Positions 46,830-59,103 of a stretch of DNA of 64,000 nucleotides are shown here, piece by piece. Location: positions 136,620,782-136,684,781 of the forward strand of contig NC_081185.1 in NCBI RefSeq assembly GCF_029867415.1, read 5' to 3'. This DNA is from Vicia villosa (Eukaryota > Streptophyta > Magnoliopsida > Fabales > Fabaceae). The notes beneath the pieces are model-generated. The model made no database searches. It had not been told where the DNA came from and saw nothing but the letters and a program-made list of their open reading frames with translations. Every line of letters starts with the position of its first letter. Position 1 is the first letter of the stretch. The position numbers and the translations under genes were made by a program.

Positions 46830-48060
46830 TCAAGATTTGGACAGTGAGTGACAGATTGTTGCCCACAACGCTTTCCAATCTTCCATCTTCCCTTTGCCCA
46901 CATTGTTGCATAAGCTTAGGTGAATCCAATCTTGTAAACATGCATCAAAAAATAAATTCCAGCATGTTACTCTAACAAGAGAGGGTCAAATTTGTTTAGC
47001 ATCTACGCTTTCTCTCATAGCATGAAGAACACTTTCAATCTCAATGGAACACTCTGGGCAAAAAGGTTCGCTAATTTGCATCTTGTTGGGACGCAAATTT
47101 GTCACAAGACCTTCATGCTTGACCAACCATATGAAGGCTCTAATACGCTCCGAACAGCTTAAAGTCCAAATAATTTTCTAAACTGTGCTTTGCTCAAGGT
47201 CAATATTGGTTGGCTTCGGCAGATTGTAAGCTCCTGCAATAGAAAATAAACCAATTTTTGAATCTCTCCACAAGCGAAATTAGTAAGAATATCCCAAAAT
47301 TTCCTCTATAACATTTTGAGGAAGGAAATTAGTAAGAATATCAGTGTTCCAATCCCCATTACTCGTAACAATGTCAGCTCAGCGACATTGAGAGAAGGAA
47401 TGTCATCATGGTTAGCAATACTGGAAGCAGAGAGCGCCCTCGAAGGGAGCCATACATGATTCCAAACATTAGTTGATTCCCCATTACCAACATCCCAAAA
47501 AGAATTTTGTTGCAGCAAATCTCAGTTCTTTCACAAATTCCTTCAAAAGTTAGAATAATTACTTTTGGTGTTAATGTATCTCACATGCTTATTTCCTCTG
47601 CCATATTTGCCTTTAAGAACATTACATCATAAGCTATCTTCACCATTCATGAATTTCCAGCCAAGTTTCAGTAAACAAGCTTCATTATTTGTTACCAAAT
47701 TCTTCAGACCCAGACCCCGCCATCTTAGGAGTAGTAAGGGTACTCCACTTGACAGCATGCACGTGTTTCTCTTCATCAGTGTCGCCCCTAACAAAATTTA
47801 TTTGCATCTTTTGAATCTCCTTAAGACCTTCCTTGGGTAGAGCATATGACAGCATAATGTAAGTTGGCATTGCTTCAATAACGGACTTGGCAGCAATGAC
47901 AACTCTACCAACAAAAGACAAATTCTTGGCCTTCTAGTTTGTGAGCTTTGAATTAATGTTCTCCATAAGGTATCTAAAATCTTTATTCTTAGGTGCTTTA
48001 CCTGAGTATATTTTGTAATTTTTCCAAAGCCCTTTAGTGTCAGGCAAACAAGTAATTAAT
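46830..48060 (-). pseudogene. LINE remnant: end of reverse transcriptase plus zf-RVT
   Basis: On the minus strand the order is GKAPKNKDFRYLMENINSK, then LSFVGRVVIAAKSVIEAMP, then HAVKWSTLTTPKMAG. Next comes FWDVGNGESTNVWNHVWLPS (about 47450-47510), followed by the zf-RVT-like FIWLVKHEGLVTNLRP and FCPECSIEIESVLHAM around 46990-47150. Several stops and frameshifts separate these blocks. The catalytic FADD part of the reverse transcriptase is missing. It belongs to a different LINE lineage from the copy at 12836. Confidence 0.8.
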
Positions 48061-48369
48061 GATTTAAGGAAGGGAAGATTTTACAGGTGCTAAGGCAAGG
48101 AAGTCCTCTAGCTTGAGACAAGAAAATCTAAGATTAGATTGTCTTAGTGGTTGCTCGTAATCAAGTGTCATTATAGTGGAAATCTCTTAAGTGTGATAGG
48201 ATTTGACTAACCTCTCGTTAATAGCGTGAACCATTATAAACTTTGTGAGTGATCCTTTATCCATATTATCTTTATCTTTTTCGTTGCTACGCTCTTTGTG
48301 CTTGAGAATATCCAATAAGTTCTAAATCTCACTTAACCGTGTAAGAGTAAATGATTTTCTAAGAAAATA

Positions 48370-49015
48370 AGATGTTTGACTTGGGAGATGAATCAACCTC
48401 TGGTTATAAACATTCTTTTCTTTCTAAACCACCAATTTTTAATGGAGATAGTGAACATTTATCTTGTGGAAAGACAAACTATATGGTTTGGAGATAGTGA
48501 GCATTTATCTTGTGGAAAGACAAACTATATGGTTTCTTCGTAGGTCAAGATGAAAATGAAAAACTATGGGACATGGCTAAAAAAAAGTCACATTGTTGTT
48601 GGTGACAAACAAAGAATTTATACACACAAAGATACTCTATCCCTCCTTGACAAGAAAACTTAAAAACTTTAGCACAAGATAAAAACCACCATGATGAATA
48701 CTACTTGACTCTCTAGATAGCACATACGAATGACATCAACAAATCAGAGAAGTCAAAAATGGGCTCTTGATTCAATAATATAAATTGTTCAAAATGAAGG
48801 AGAATGAAGATAATGAAACCATGTTTTCCAGATTTTCATACTCTTGTCTCTGGATTCAAATTAATAGTTAACCGATACACCATTGTTAATTATGTAAAGA
48901 AGATTTTGAAAAGTCTACCGATGAGATGAAACAGAAGCTCACAACTATTCAAGAAGTAAAAAGTTTGAACAATTTTTCACTTGAATAAATTCTGAAGGCA
49001 TTAGAAATTCTGAAT
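48370..49015 (+). pseudogene. Ty1/copia gag remnant
   Basis: Readable blocks are KPPIFNGDSEHLSCGKTN, then DENEKLWDMAKKK, and later FHTLVSGFKLIVN followed by NYVKKILKSLP. These match the order of copia gag (PPxFxGENY, then SRFQTLVSGL, then VKKILRSLP). Stops and frameshifts are frequent. A ~50-bp tandem duplication lies at 48437-48535. The 300 bp upstream may be leftover LTR or leader. Confidence 0.65.
48437..48535. repeat. 50-bp tandem duplication in the gag remnant
   Basis: GGAGATAGTGAACATTTATC, continuing through GACAAACTATATGGTTT, is present twice head to tail with a single difference (AACATT versus AGCATT). Confidence 0.85.
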
Positions 49016-50372
49016 CTGATATTCACAAAGATTTAAATCGATTATACCACCTTTTATATATTATTTAGTCTATTTTTAATATATAAGACCAACTTATCAA
49101 ATTTCATAGACTTTTTAATAACGTAAGTATCACATGCCATGCATGTTATAGTCTATGCCCTTTCCTTTTTAAAATGAAGTTCTTGATATCAAAATGTAAT
49201 ATATAAAACAAAAGTTGAAAATTTATCAATTCAACTTTAAATGTTCAAATCTGTCCAAATATGCTTTTAAAAAATACTTCCATTATTAATTTTTCTGTCA
49301 AAATACACTGCCAAACAAATATTCCGTTAAGCTTCCCATATTTTAGAATAGTAGCTGAAATTAAAACTACTATTCTAGTATTCTAGTATCACCCCTACAA
49401 TCACTTGTCGTAAAATTATTACTACCAATTCTGAATGATTAGGGTGATGAGTATGTTCTAGCTTATAAATCTTTCTTTTCAATTCAAGGACTAGGCTTAT
49501 AATTTATTTTAACTGGTGATGATGGACCGCGCAGGATACAATTTCTTTAGGTTATTGAGATTAAAGTAGGAGAAAATAAATAACTCATGGGATCACAGGA
49601 TCAAAACTTCATTACCCACCAATTATACCTGAAAAAAATCAGTTCACATTTCTTTTGTTCGAAATAAATGACATGCCTGGCTCTGTCATAATAATGTGAA
49701 CAAATTATAGTTTATTATATTTTATTTTGCAAGTTAGATAGCTAGTATCCAAGGAAAGAGAGAACAAAATCTTCCATGTCATATGATATGGATTGATAAT
49801 GCTGAGGAAAAATCAGCTCTCTTTTTGGGTAGACCGGGATGGGGCGGCCATATACTTAACATTATGCAAATATGGAAACAAAGGCCAATAACAAAATTGC
49901 TACCAAACCCCAATCCTCAACAGAATCTGTGAAGGCCGGAACAAAAGCTGAAAAATCCGGGGTCCGACGCCGGCATATCCTTCCTCTCCTACTGCTCCCC
50001 TGGTGGATAAAATTAAAACACAAATATAACAACTATTAGGATATGCAAGAGTTGAACAAAGCTGATGAAATAGTTACTAATTAACATTGAATCAGAAGGA
50101 TCAAACTTTAAAATATCAAACTAAGCCATCCCTATCTATTTTCCGACAGATTTACTATTCACCAAAAGGTCCCACATCTATTCCTTCACAATCTTCTAAG
50201 AAAATTTGTACCACATGTAAATCCAAAGACACCGTGTCTATTTTTGTAAATGCTTTGTGAAATAAAAATCAACTTGTCATTTTCCACACATGCGTATATA
50301 AATAGAAAAGAGAGAGTACCAACTTCACTATATTGTTGTCCTTTTCAATTAATGCCATGCATTGAAGATTGG
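49016..50372. other. 3' flank of the SKIP17-type gene; one GC-rich island of unknown nature
   Basis: The sequence is mostly AT-rich and featureless. Between about 49846 and 50010 it becomes GC-rich. On the minus strand an open segment preceded by a good acceptor (CCACCAG) ends FTDSVEDWGLVAILLLAFVS, with a final hydrophobic helix and a stop near 49864. This could be a short coding exon or a 3' alternative exon. I do not recognise it. Confidence 0.35.
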
Positions 50373-53300
50373 TTACAGGCTCAGAATATTGTCTTCATCT
50401 GAACTTTCCCCATAAATCACCGCATCTTGTCCTTCCTCATTTCCACTACCATGATCGCTATTGTAGCTTCCTTCAGATGTACTCATAAAAATTGATCCAT
50501 CTGATAAGGGGCTGCTAAGTTGTGATAAGAGACTTATATCACTATTCATATCAGTATCAAATGTCTCGACATAGCTGCAACACAATTAGCCACTTTCAGA
50601 ACCACAATTTTTTTTAAAGAAAACCCTTCATATTTGAAAGATATCTAACCTTCCTTCTGATGGATATTCTGCCACCACACGCATATCAGGCCTTGCTTCC
50701 AAAACCTGCTTAATAGGCATAATGCTGCAACACATAACCCCAAATATGTAATTGAATACATAAGAAACGACAACAATCATTCAGAAAATTAAAGAATCAC
50801 ATCTGATAATCAATACCTAGAGTTGTAGCACCTGTGATACCAGTCAGCCTCACATGCCAAGCCTTCCCTATTGGATATGTCCTGTTTAATCGCAAGAGTA
50901 AAAATTTAATCAGAATTGAGAACCAAGAAGAAATTCTACTCTATTTTAGAAATTCAAATTCTTCCATGTACCCACAAGATGTATAAGCAATTTGAAATCT
51001 CCTTCAAGAATTGCTGCCAACATCCTAGCAACTTCCATCTGCACGTGAATTATTAGCATTTCAAAGACAGGCTTAAAAATAAAATAAAGGAAATCAGAAA
51101 TGTATTACAACCCCACCTCTTTGAGATGCATGCAATCCCTTAAAATTAAGACCTCGAGCAAATTCCCACCGTTGGAGTTTCCAAGGTTTCTGACAAATCA
51201 AGGTTATATATTTTTTTCGAAGTAAGCAACTATCTCAAGAGAAGGATAGGATCTGAAAGATCTGAGGGTTCTTCCAAAATATTGTAATTGTAAGAAACAA
51301 CTAACCTTAAGAAATTCCCAGTGATTGAATAAGATGTTGAAAAATCAACATATTTCAGTTTCCGAAATCCCTGCAAATGCAATTTGAAATTAGTAAACCT
51401 GCAAATTATATGGGGATTTACTTTTACTCAGATAAAAAATCAGAATTAAGAAAATACCAAATAGTTTACTAATATTAGAAGATAAATCTGCCACATCTTT
51501 CCCCAGATAGACTCTTTGGTTCAAATGAGGAAAGAGAAAATAAAGTAAATTACTATCGCCTTCCTTATTTGATTTGAGGAAATTTCTGAACACAGGTGTG
51601 TGCCATTACAAAATTATTATTCAGACAAATTGAATTTGCATCTCAGCTATTAAAAGGTGAAAAGAAATCAGTAACTTAAACTCCCACCAGAAAAGAGCAA
51701 AAATGACCACAAAAAATCAAACTGAGTGCTTGAATAACTTGCATCACAGAATTTGCATCTCAACTATTAAAAGGTGAAAAGAAATCAGTAACTTGAAACT
51801 CCCATCAGAAAAGAGCAAAAATGACCAAAAAAACAAACTGAGTGCTTGAATAACTTGCTTCACTCGAATACTTAGTCCATTTACAACTGTTCTCCATTTC
51901 CCACCCAAATGACTCAACAAACTTAAGTAAAATGTAAGATCAGCATTGTATATTGAGGGAAACTAGGGATGGCAATGGGCAGGGTTTGGGCAGGGTACTA
52001 TAGTACCCGTCCCCATACCCGCAGTTTAAAAAAATCCCCGTCCCCGAGCCCAAACCCGTGTGGGTATCAATATTAATGCCCGTACCCGTACCCTGTGGGT
52101 ACCTCATTGCCCATACCCGTACCCGTTTACCCGCATTTATAGTAAAATTAAATTGTTTAATTACAAAATATCATATAATTTAAGTCTTTTTAACAATATT
52201 AAAAAAATTATGAATGTTATTGTTGAGTTAGGAAACAAATAAACATTTTTATTAAAATGTGTAATGATTTAATAGCGATGTATTTTTAAAAAAATTTAGA
52301 ATCATGCATTTTTATGTAATAATATAAATGACATTATAGAAATATGTAGTGTAGGTATGAGGTGGGTTGGGTAGTAAGGTACCCGTGCCCGCACCCATAC
52401 CCGCATATTTTAATGGGTAATTACCCGTGCCCGTGCCCATACCCATTTTTATGGGTATTTACCCTACCCGATATGGGGTTTTTTGTGGGTACCCACTGGG
52501 GATGGGCCAAATTGCCATCCCTAAGGGAAACACATATCCCCTCCAGTTATTAATACAAGCAGCAAAGAATATAATTTACGCATTTGCACTTATTATGATG
52601 ATATTCTCTTTTTATCTTTATTGGTGTAGTAAAAAAATTGTAGTCTGCAAAATGTCCTTCATAGTGACTTGTTTCATAGAAATAAAGAGGTTTTTCAAAA
52701 ATAAAATATAAATTAGATGAAGGGTACAATTAACTGAATTTTTCTTATATTTTTGAACTACCAAACTAGTGATTTATGTTGTTTAAACTGAAATTCGAGG
52801 AAGTATATTTCAATTAATTCGAGGAACTACATTGAAATTTTAGTGCATATGCCCAATTGGTGGAGTGTTTATGGACTGCAATTCAGTGGTCAAAACATAG
52901 TCTAAAAGTTTGAACCAATGGCCACTAGATCTCTTTTGCTTGTCAACATTTAGCCTTATCTATTTTACCCGATGTGGGACTTGTTATTTTAACATTATAA
53001 GACACTACCATAGTTCATCAAAACCTCCAATGGGCACACAATGGAAAGACTGTTGGAAATGAGAACTTAAAACAAACAATGAAAACATACCTTAACCAGT
53101 ATGCGAACTTTACAATCATGTAGCTTAAACCCTCGTAGAGATAAAGAAGTTAGATGAGGACAATTGTTTACTAGCTCAGAACAGGTTTGCATTTTCAAGC
53201 TGTCATCTCTACCTGATAATTAAAAAGAGATAAGCATGGATTTAAAGTATTCTCAATGGAAAAGTACAATTGAAAAAATTACATACCTGTTCTGGAAGAC

Positions 53301-55852
53301 TCGAAAAACAAACGCTCAATCAAGTGGCAGTTTGCACTTACTGACATTAGAGTTTGCCTCAGTTCAACATGGCTAGAAGTTTAAAAAAATTACCATCACG
53401 GGAAAACATGAGGAAACAGGAATACACATACACATCATATAATCACATGGTGCAAATGAAACTAAAAACTATTAAAATACACTTTTCTTTATTAAAAATA
53501 AATATGCAGATACAGCATATCAACATCAAAGCTTAAAAGGAAAGGAAACAAATACCGTAATAAAATCAACCAACCAATTGTACCCGAAAAAAAATCAACA
53601 AACCAAAATTGAAGCCATGGAATCTTATAGCAGAAAGAATTCCCAGGCTAACTATGGCATATGGAAATTAATATGGTGCATATTCCAGATCACGGGAAAT
53701 AAAATTCAACATAAAGAAAGAGTTCAATTTTCCTCATGATTAAACAGTAACACCCTCTTATCCATAAGCCACTAGCAGTGGGAAATGCTTAGAAAGTTAT
53801 AAGTAATGACAAAAAGGCAGGAAAGACTGAGAGAGTTGAGGCAGACTAACTTACATTCCAACAATTTCCAGATCAAGGAGAGAAGGGCATGCTGACAATG
53901 CACAACAAAGAGATGCGTTGTCCATTCTCTCAATGTTGTACAGGTGTAACTTTCTCAAAAGAGCACTACAAAAATAGAATTTAAGAGGTCATTCAAATTT
54001 AAATCCCGAAAAAGTACTGAACATTAAAGTCCATAAGAAACATACCCCGGTGCACCACCCTCCGCGCTTAAAGGGTTTAAACAGCATCTTGTAAGAATGG
54101 AAGATTCTCTCCCTTGACGAGACCTCTTATCATTCCATGAAAAGTTAGGCGCCTCTACCATAGCTTTTCTAACTGGAGAAACCAATGGTTGACAAAATCC
54201 AGGAGAACAGACTGTAGCAGGGACAACACCAAGCTTAAGAGACCTGATTAAAAAATTAAAACAGATTAATATGAGGATATAACAAGGCAAAAAAAAACAA
54301 AAGTAAATATAAATTCAAATGGAAAGTTAGTGTTCCCTTTCCAGATAGAAAGAGCTGAATACTTTTCAGATTGAAAGCGCCAACAAAGTTTACACAGTAA
54401 AGAACACTTATAAAAGAATAAAATTAATTATGCATTATTTTTAGCAGGAACAAAAGTTTAGGGCCTAGGGGAATGTATTATGTCATAATACAACATGAAT
54501 CATGAATAGAGGGAGGATAACATTTCAGATGAGGCAGAACAGCCATACAAAATAATCATCATGCAACTGAATTTCCTGTTTTTTTTTTCTTTCTATTTTA
54601 CAGGTAAAGGCTAATTATAATAAGGAAATGATCTGGCTGGAAGGTGATGATTCAATTTAACATTATCACCAATTATGCCCTCAAAATGATCAGCAGTCTA
54701 GCTACTTAAAAACATTAAATATAACATTGAAGTAAAAGCATCAGTACAACCCAAAATTCCATACCTTAGTGCCTTTCCAGCTCGCTGAATCATAGTGGCA
54801 ACTACTGCATTGTTAACCTTAGGAACAAGTGTTGTCAAATCAATATGCTGATAGCACAAAGGATCTTTAGCACATTTGCTAAAAAACGAACAAGCAGCAG
54901 ATACATAGCACAGGCTCTGAGTATCAAGCATCGAGAAGATCTGCACATCATAAAACATATTCCACATGTTACATAACAGTTTCCTCCAGTACTACTCAGT
55001 ATTTTCATCCGCCTATCGCAGAAAATAGTGTTTACGCTGGAGTGCTTTAGGGATGTTACATTATATCGGCTATTAGACTACATTATGTCCTAAAGTGTGC
55101 ATCGCAGAACACTAAAAATTTGTTAAATTTCAGCTACAATATTTTACAACACTAGTACTAGTAACATGCAACCGAAAAGTTTCTCGTCGCTCAGCAGTCA
55201 GCACCATCAAGCAAAAACAATCATCATTTGAGTAAAGTGAAAGTACGAAAACATAAACGCGTGCGCGCACATGCATGTTACTCCACAAACACATTTCAAT
55301 TTAACTACAGCATCTTTTTAGATCAAACACTAAGAAAAACTAGTATCAGATTTAATTCATCAACAAAAAAAAACCAAAACACAACCGAGCAAAAGCTTAA
55401 CAGTGAAAAAGCAAATCAAAATCATTGAAACTAAAAACACTGCATCCACTAAGCATAACAACGATCCAATCGCGGAATCGCAAAAAGCAGAGGAGCGTAT
55501 AATCGAAAACTGCTCTAACCTTGAAGGTGAGATCGGGAGGAAAAGGCCAGACAATCGAATTATGATTGGAAGAGCGTTTGCGAGAGGAGTGTTTGGCGGC
55601 ATCGAGAAGGAGCGAACCCATTCTGAGAGCGCGATCGATGAGATCGGAGTCGGGAGGCATTGATTGGAGAAGATTCTCTAGGGAGAGATCGAGGGAGAGA
55701 GAAGGACGATCGGAAAGAGAGAGAAACTCGTCGAGGAGATTTTCGACCTCCATTTTAGGGTTTTGAGATGGACAAGGTCTTTTCGCCATTGATGATGAAG
55801 ATGAAGATGAAGAAGATGGAATTGGAATCTCAACTTCCTCAACCGTATCCAT
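50373..55852 (-). CDS. SKIP17: F-box protein of the SKIP17 type (12 exons)
   Basis: Minus-strand exons: 55520-55852, 54765-54940, 54046-54243, 53855-53965, 53287-53372, 53091-53212, 51306-51370, 51117-51189, 50976-51038, 50817-50881, 50650-50724 and 50373-50574. All are GT-AG and in phase, giving 522 residues. A serine run follows the start. The F-box begins near residue 106 (DLTFKIFSMLDTQSLCYVSA). LRR-like stretches follow (LLRKLHLYNIERMDNASL, CPHLTSLSLRGFKL, NLLEVLILRDCMHLKE). The tail is acidic and serine-rich (GESSDEDNILSL). F-box proteins recruit substrates to SCF ubiquitin ligases through SKP1; SKIP17 was named as an ASK/SKP1 interactor. The substrate is unknown. The name rests on remembered similarity of exons 2-4 and 10-12. 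Intron 6 (1.7 kb) carries a hAT MITE and a tandem duplication. The gene is intact. Confidence 0.88.
51631..51862. repeat. ~117-bp tandem duplication in intron 6 of the SKIP17-type gene
   Basis: Two head-to-tail copies start AATTTGCATCTCAGCTATTA and run through GTGCTTGAATAACTTGC with a few differences. They are intronic and non-coding. Confidence 0.85.
51956..52531. mobile_element. hAT-type MITE in intron 6 of the SKIP17-type gene, perfect 8-bp TSD
   Basis: The element spans 51964-52523 (560 bp). The ends are TAGGGATGGCAATGGGC and, inverted, TAGGGATGGCAATTTGGC. AGGGAAAC flanks both sides exactly. Both subterminal regions are built from ACCCGTACCCGTGCCC-like words that can pair with each other. 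The 60- and 63-residue open frames here reflect those repeats. Confidence 0.9.
52850..53040. repeat. possible small LTR remnant in the same intron
   Basis: The minus strand contains TGTTAAAATAACAAGTCCCA followed by CATCGGG, a pattern shared with small legume LTRs. No second LTR or primer site is seen. Confidence 0.3.
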
Positions 55853-56074
55853 ACCCGCATCAATACATTATTTTTACATATGAGAATATAATATCATTAT
55901 CAGCGGCATCATCATATTACTGTCTCGTGATATGAAATGATTGATTTCACATTCTACACTCACTCACTTGACTTCAATCACACACTAATGTTTTTTTTTT
56001 AAGAAATACAGTAAAATATTACTCACACACTAACAAAGGAGAATAGAATACTCCCTCCACTTTATACATATATA
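55853..56074 (-). promoter_or_regulatory. upstream region of the SKIP17-type gene
   Basis: Only about 220 bp separate the start codon from the Helitron 5' end at 56075, so the Helitron lies in or directly behind the promoter. No specific element is assigned. Confidence 0.4.
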
Positions 56075-57416
56075 TCTATCATATAAGAAAATTATATGTT
56101 TTGGAAAAGACCAAAATACCCTACTTGCTAATAAATTTGCCACATGGATAGCTTAATCATCTCCCAAGTCATTTACTTATGTTTTTCTTCTATACCACCA
56201 AAAGCTACTTTTTAGTTCTTTCATGTAATACTATTTTTTATTCAAAACTATTTCTGCTACACCAACTTTTTCTTTCACATCAACACTACTTTTTTTTTTT
56301 ACACACTTCTTTCTCCTATCACTTCTTCTAATATTTTTCTACTTTTTCTCTCTTCTTCCCTCATACACAACTCTTTACTACCAATTATAAATTTGGTTTT
56401 TCAACAAACCAACTACATCCCAACCATAAATTACAATCTATATTTTATTATGTTAAAATAAAATTATTAGTTTATAATATCTATAATATATTTCATTTTT
56501 TATTTATTTTGAAATTAGAACATATTTTTAAAAGAAAATGCTTTTCACTTCATACTCACATCAAGTTTGAGGAAATAAATGCTACTTCCTCCCTTCTCTA
56601 AGCAAAATTTTCGTTTTCAATAAAAAAGGAAATAGAACTTTTGTAAACTTCTTATTTGTATTTATTTTAAATATTTTTTTGAATTTATATAAAGAATATA
56701 AATTCAAAAATTTTATAAATATTTTTTAAACTAAAAGAAATATTTTAATTGAATTATAAAGGAAATTTTAGATCAATTTATCAAAACAAACAAAAAAATT
56801 ATTTAAAAAATTATTTTATGGTTGCTATTGTATTTTTTGAATGAATAGTTTTATTTTTATATTCTTAGTAAATGTGTGATCTTAATATCTATTTTTAAAT
56901 TAAAAACTAATGTTACAAAATATAACGAGAGACCCACACACTAACACTATTGATTCAATATTTGTTCCTTCTATTTTATTTTGCTTGAAGTTTTATAATT
57001 AATTATAAAAATTATAACAAGTTTAGATATTTGTAGTGAGTTAATAAAATTTTAATAAATTTTGTTTTTTCAAATCATATAAATTATATGAAACGGAAAA
57101 AATGTGACCAATAATCCCAATATTGAATCTAATGTTTTTGATTATATATGACCAAATTATAATTTATCATTTTTTAAAACACCAAATTAAAATAATTTTA
57201 AAGGGAACATAAAGCTACTGATCAAAATATAAAATAATAATAGGAACAAGTTTACTATTGATTAAAATATTAAATAATAAAAATTCATTCAATATTTTTT
57301 AAATTTATCTAGAAAAATATAAATCCATAAATTTGCTCTTTAAATGACTAAAATATCAATATTTAAAATTTTATTTTTTATCCAAATATTTTCATATAGG
57401 TAAAAAAATCATTATT

Positions 57417-58400
57417 GATTTATCCAAATATTAACGGGAACATGAAGTTACTGATCACAATATTGCATATTAGTGGGAACATGAAGTTACTGATTGTTTG
57501 TATTGAATATTAACGGGAACATGAAGTTACTGATCATAATATTGATTTTTAACGGGAACCTGATGTTATTGATTAAAATATTGAATGTTAAAGGGAACAT
57601 AGAGTTACTGATCAAAATAGTGAATATTAACGGGAACATGAAGTTACTGATCAAAATAGTGAACATTAACGGAAACATGAAGTTACTGAAACAATATTGC
57701 ATATTAACGGGAACCTAAAGTTACTGATCACAATATTGCATATTAACGGGAACCTAACGTTATTGATTATTTGTATTGAATTTTAGCTGAAATATGAAGT
57801 TACTGATCATAATATTGAATTTTAACGGGAACCTGGAGTTATTGATTAAAATATTGAATATTAATGGGAACATGAAATTATTGATCAAAATGAATATTAA
57901 CAGGAACATGACGTTACTGATCACAATATTGCATATTAACGAGAACATGAAGTTACTTATTATTTGTATTGAATATTAACGGGAACATGAAGTTACTGAT
58001 CACAATATTGAATTTTAACGGGAACCTGAAGTTACTGATTAAAATATTGAATATTAGCGGGTACATGAAGTTATTGATCAAAATAGTGAGTATTAACGGG
58101 AACATGAAGTTACCGATCACAATATTGAATATTAACGGGAACCTCAAGTTATTGATTAAAATATTGAATATTAACGGGAATATGAAGTTACTGATCACAC
58201 AATATTGAATATTAACGGGAACCTGAAGTTGTTGGTTCAAATATTGAATATTAACGGGAACATGAAGTTACTGATCACAATATTGAATATTAACGGGAAC
58301 CTGAAGTTACTTATTAAAATATTGAATATTAATGAGAACATGAAGATACTTATCAAAATATTGAATATTAACGGAAACATGAATTTACTTATCAAAATGT
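57417..58400. repeat. 39-bp minisatellite, about 25 copies, inside the Helitron
   Basis: The unit is AATATTGAATATTAACGGGA plus ACATGAAGTTACTGATCAC or a variant (ACCTGAAGTTATTGATTAA). The two variants tend to alternate. Because 39 is divisible by three, frames stay open over many units on both strands, producing artefactual 60-95-residue repeats rich in N-I-N-G-N. No start context or upstream coding region supports a gene. Confidence 0.92.
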
Positions 58401-58472
58401 TAATTACTTTTAATATACATTTTTTCTATTAAAGAAATTTATATCTGAAACAAATGCGCGTCCCGTATCAGA

Positions 58473-58502
58473 ACCCGTGCGAATGCACGGGTTTGTTACT
58501 AG
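58473..58502 (+). terminator. Helitron 3' hairpin and CTAG terminus
   Basis: An eight-base-pair GC-rich stem with a four-base loop sits seven bases before the terminal CTAG. In this family the hairpin marks the end point for rolling-circle transposition; it is not a transcription terminator as such. Confidence 0.85.
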
Positions 58503-59103
58503 TTTTTTATAACATTAATTAGAAGTTAATTTCTATACTAAACTATAATTTATAACAAGAAATAAAAAAATACTCCTCTATCCTATTTAAGATAAGAGAA
58601 AATTTGCTTTTTTAAATTAATTGAATAATTATATATATTAATTATTCAATAAATTTAAAATATCATTTTTTTATTATAAATAGGACAATAGTATTTTATA
58701 AATAAAAAAATAAAAATATACCTTCACTTTGTAGATATATATTTTTATGACATTAAATTAGAATTTAATATGTATACTAAATTATAATTTATAACAAGAA
58801 ATAAAAGATGTTATTTTATAAATAAAAAAAGTGTTTTACTTTGTTGGATTTAATTCCACGTATTTGTCTCGTCATGTAAGTAAATATTAGTAAAATAAAA
58901 AAGTAATGCTAACGAGTGTGTCTGAGATAATGGTTAAGAGATTAAAAAGGTAACTTGAGCAATGTTTAATAGATTAAAAATATACGTATTTAATGTCTTA
59001 AAAATATAAATAATTAACTTTTCTAAAAATAGTGTTTCAATTTGCTGCATTTAAGTACACATGTTGTCTAGTCATGAGATGAGAGTAAATATTAGTAAAA
59101 GTT
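58503..59103. other. AT-rich spacer with a small inverted repeat
   Basis: ATATATTAATTATTCAATAA and its inverse lie near 58618-58660, and CCTATTTAAGATAAG pairs with TTATAAATAGG near 58690. This suggests a decayed Stowaway-like MITE. There is no gene. Confidence 0.4.

Larger units (their letters stand above)
56075..58502 (+). mobile_element. non-autonomous Helitron, about 2.4 kb
   Basis: The 3' end has a perfect stem (ACCCGTGC / GCACGGGT with a GAAT loop, 58473-58492), followed after seven bases by CTAG (58499-58502) and a host T. The proposed 5' end is TCTATCATATAAGAAAATTA, preceded by A at 56074. Insertion between A and T without target duplication is the Helitron pattern. No Rep or helicase is present. 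The 3' end is firm; the 5' end rests on the TC start and the A-T junction only. Confidence 0.75.

Noticed and set aside
52060..52711. Open frames rich in Pro-Cys-Pro-Tyr
   Set aside because: By-products of ACCCGTACCC repeats in the intronic MITE.
57487..58432. Long repetitive open frames on both strands (60-95 residues rich in N-I-N-G-N or M-F-P-L-I-F)
   Set aside because: They are created by the 39-bp minisatellite, whose length is a multiple of three; no independent coding evidence.
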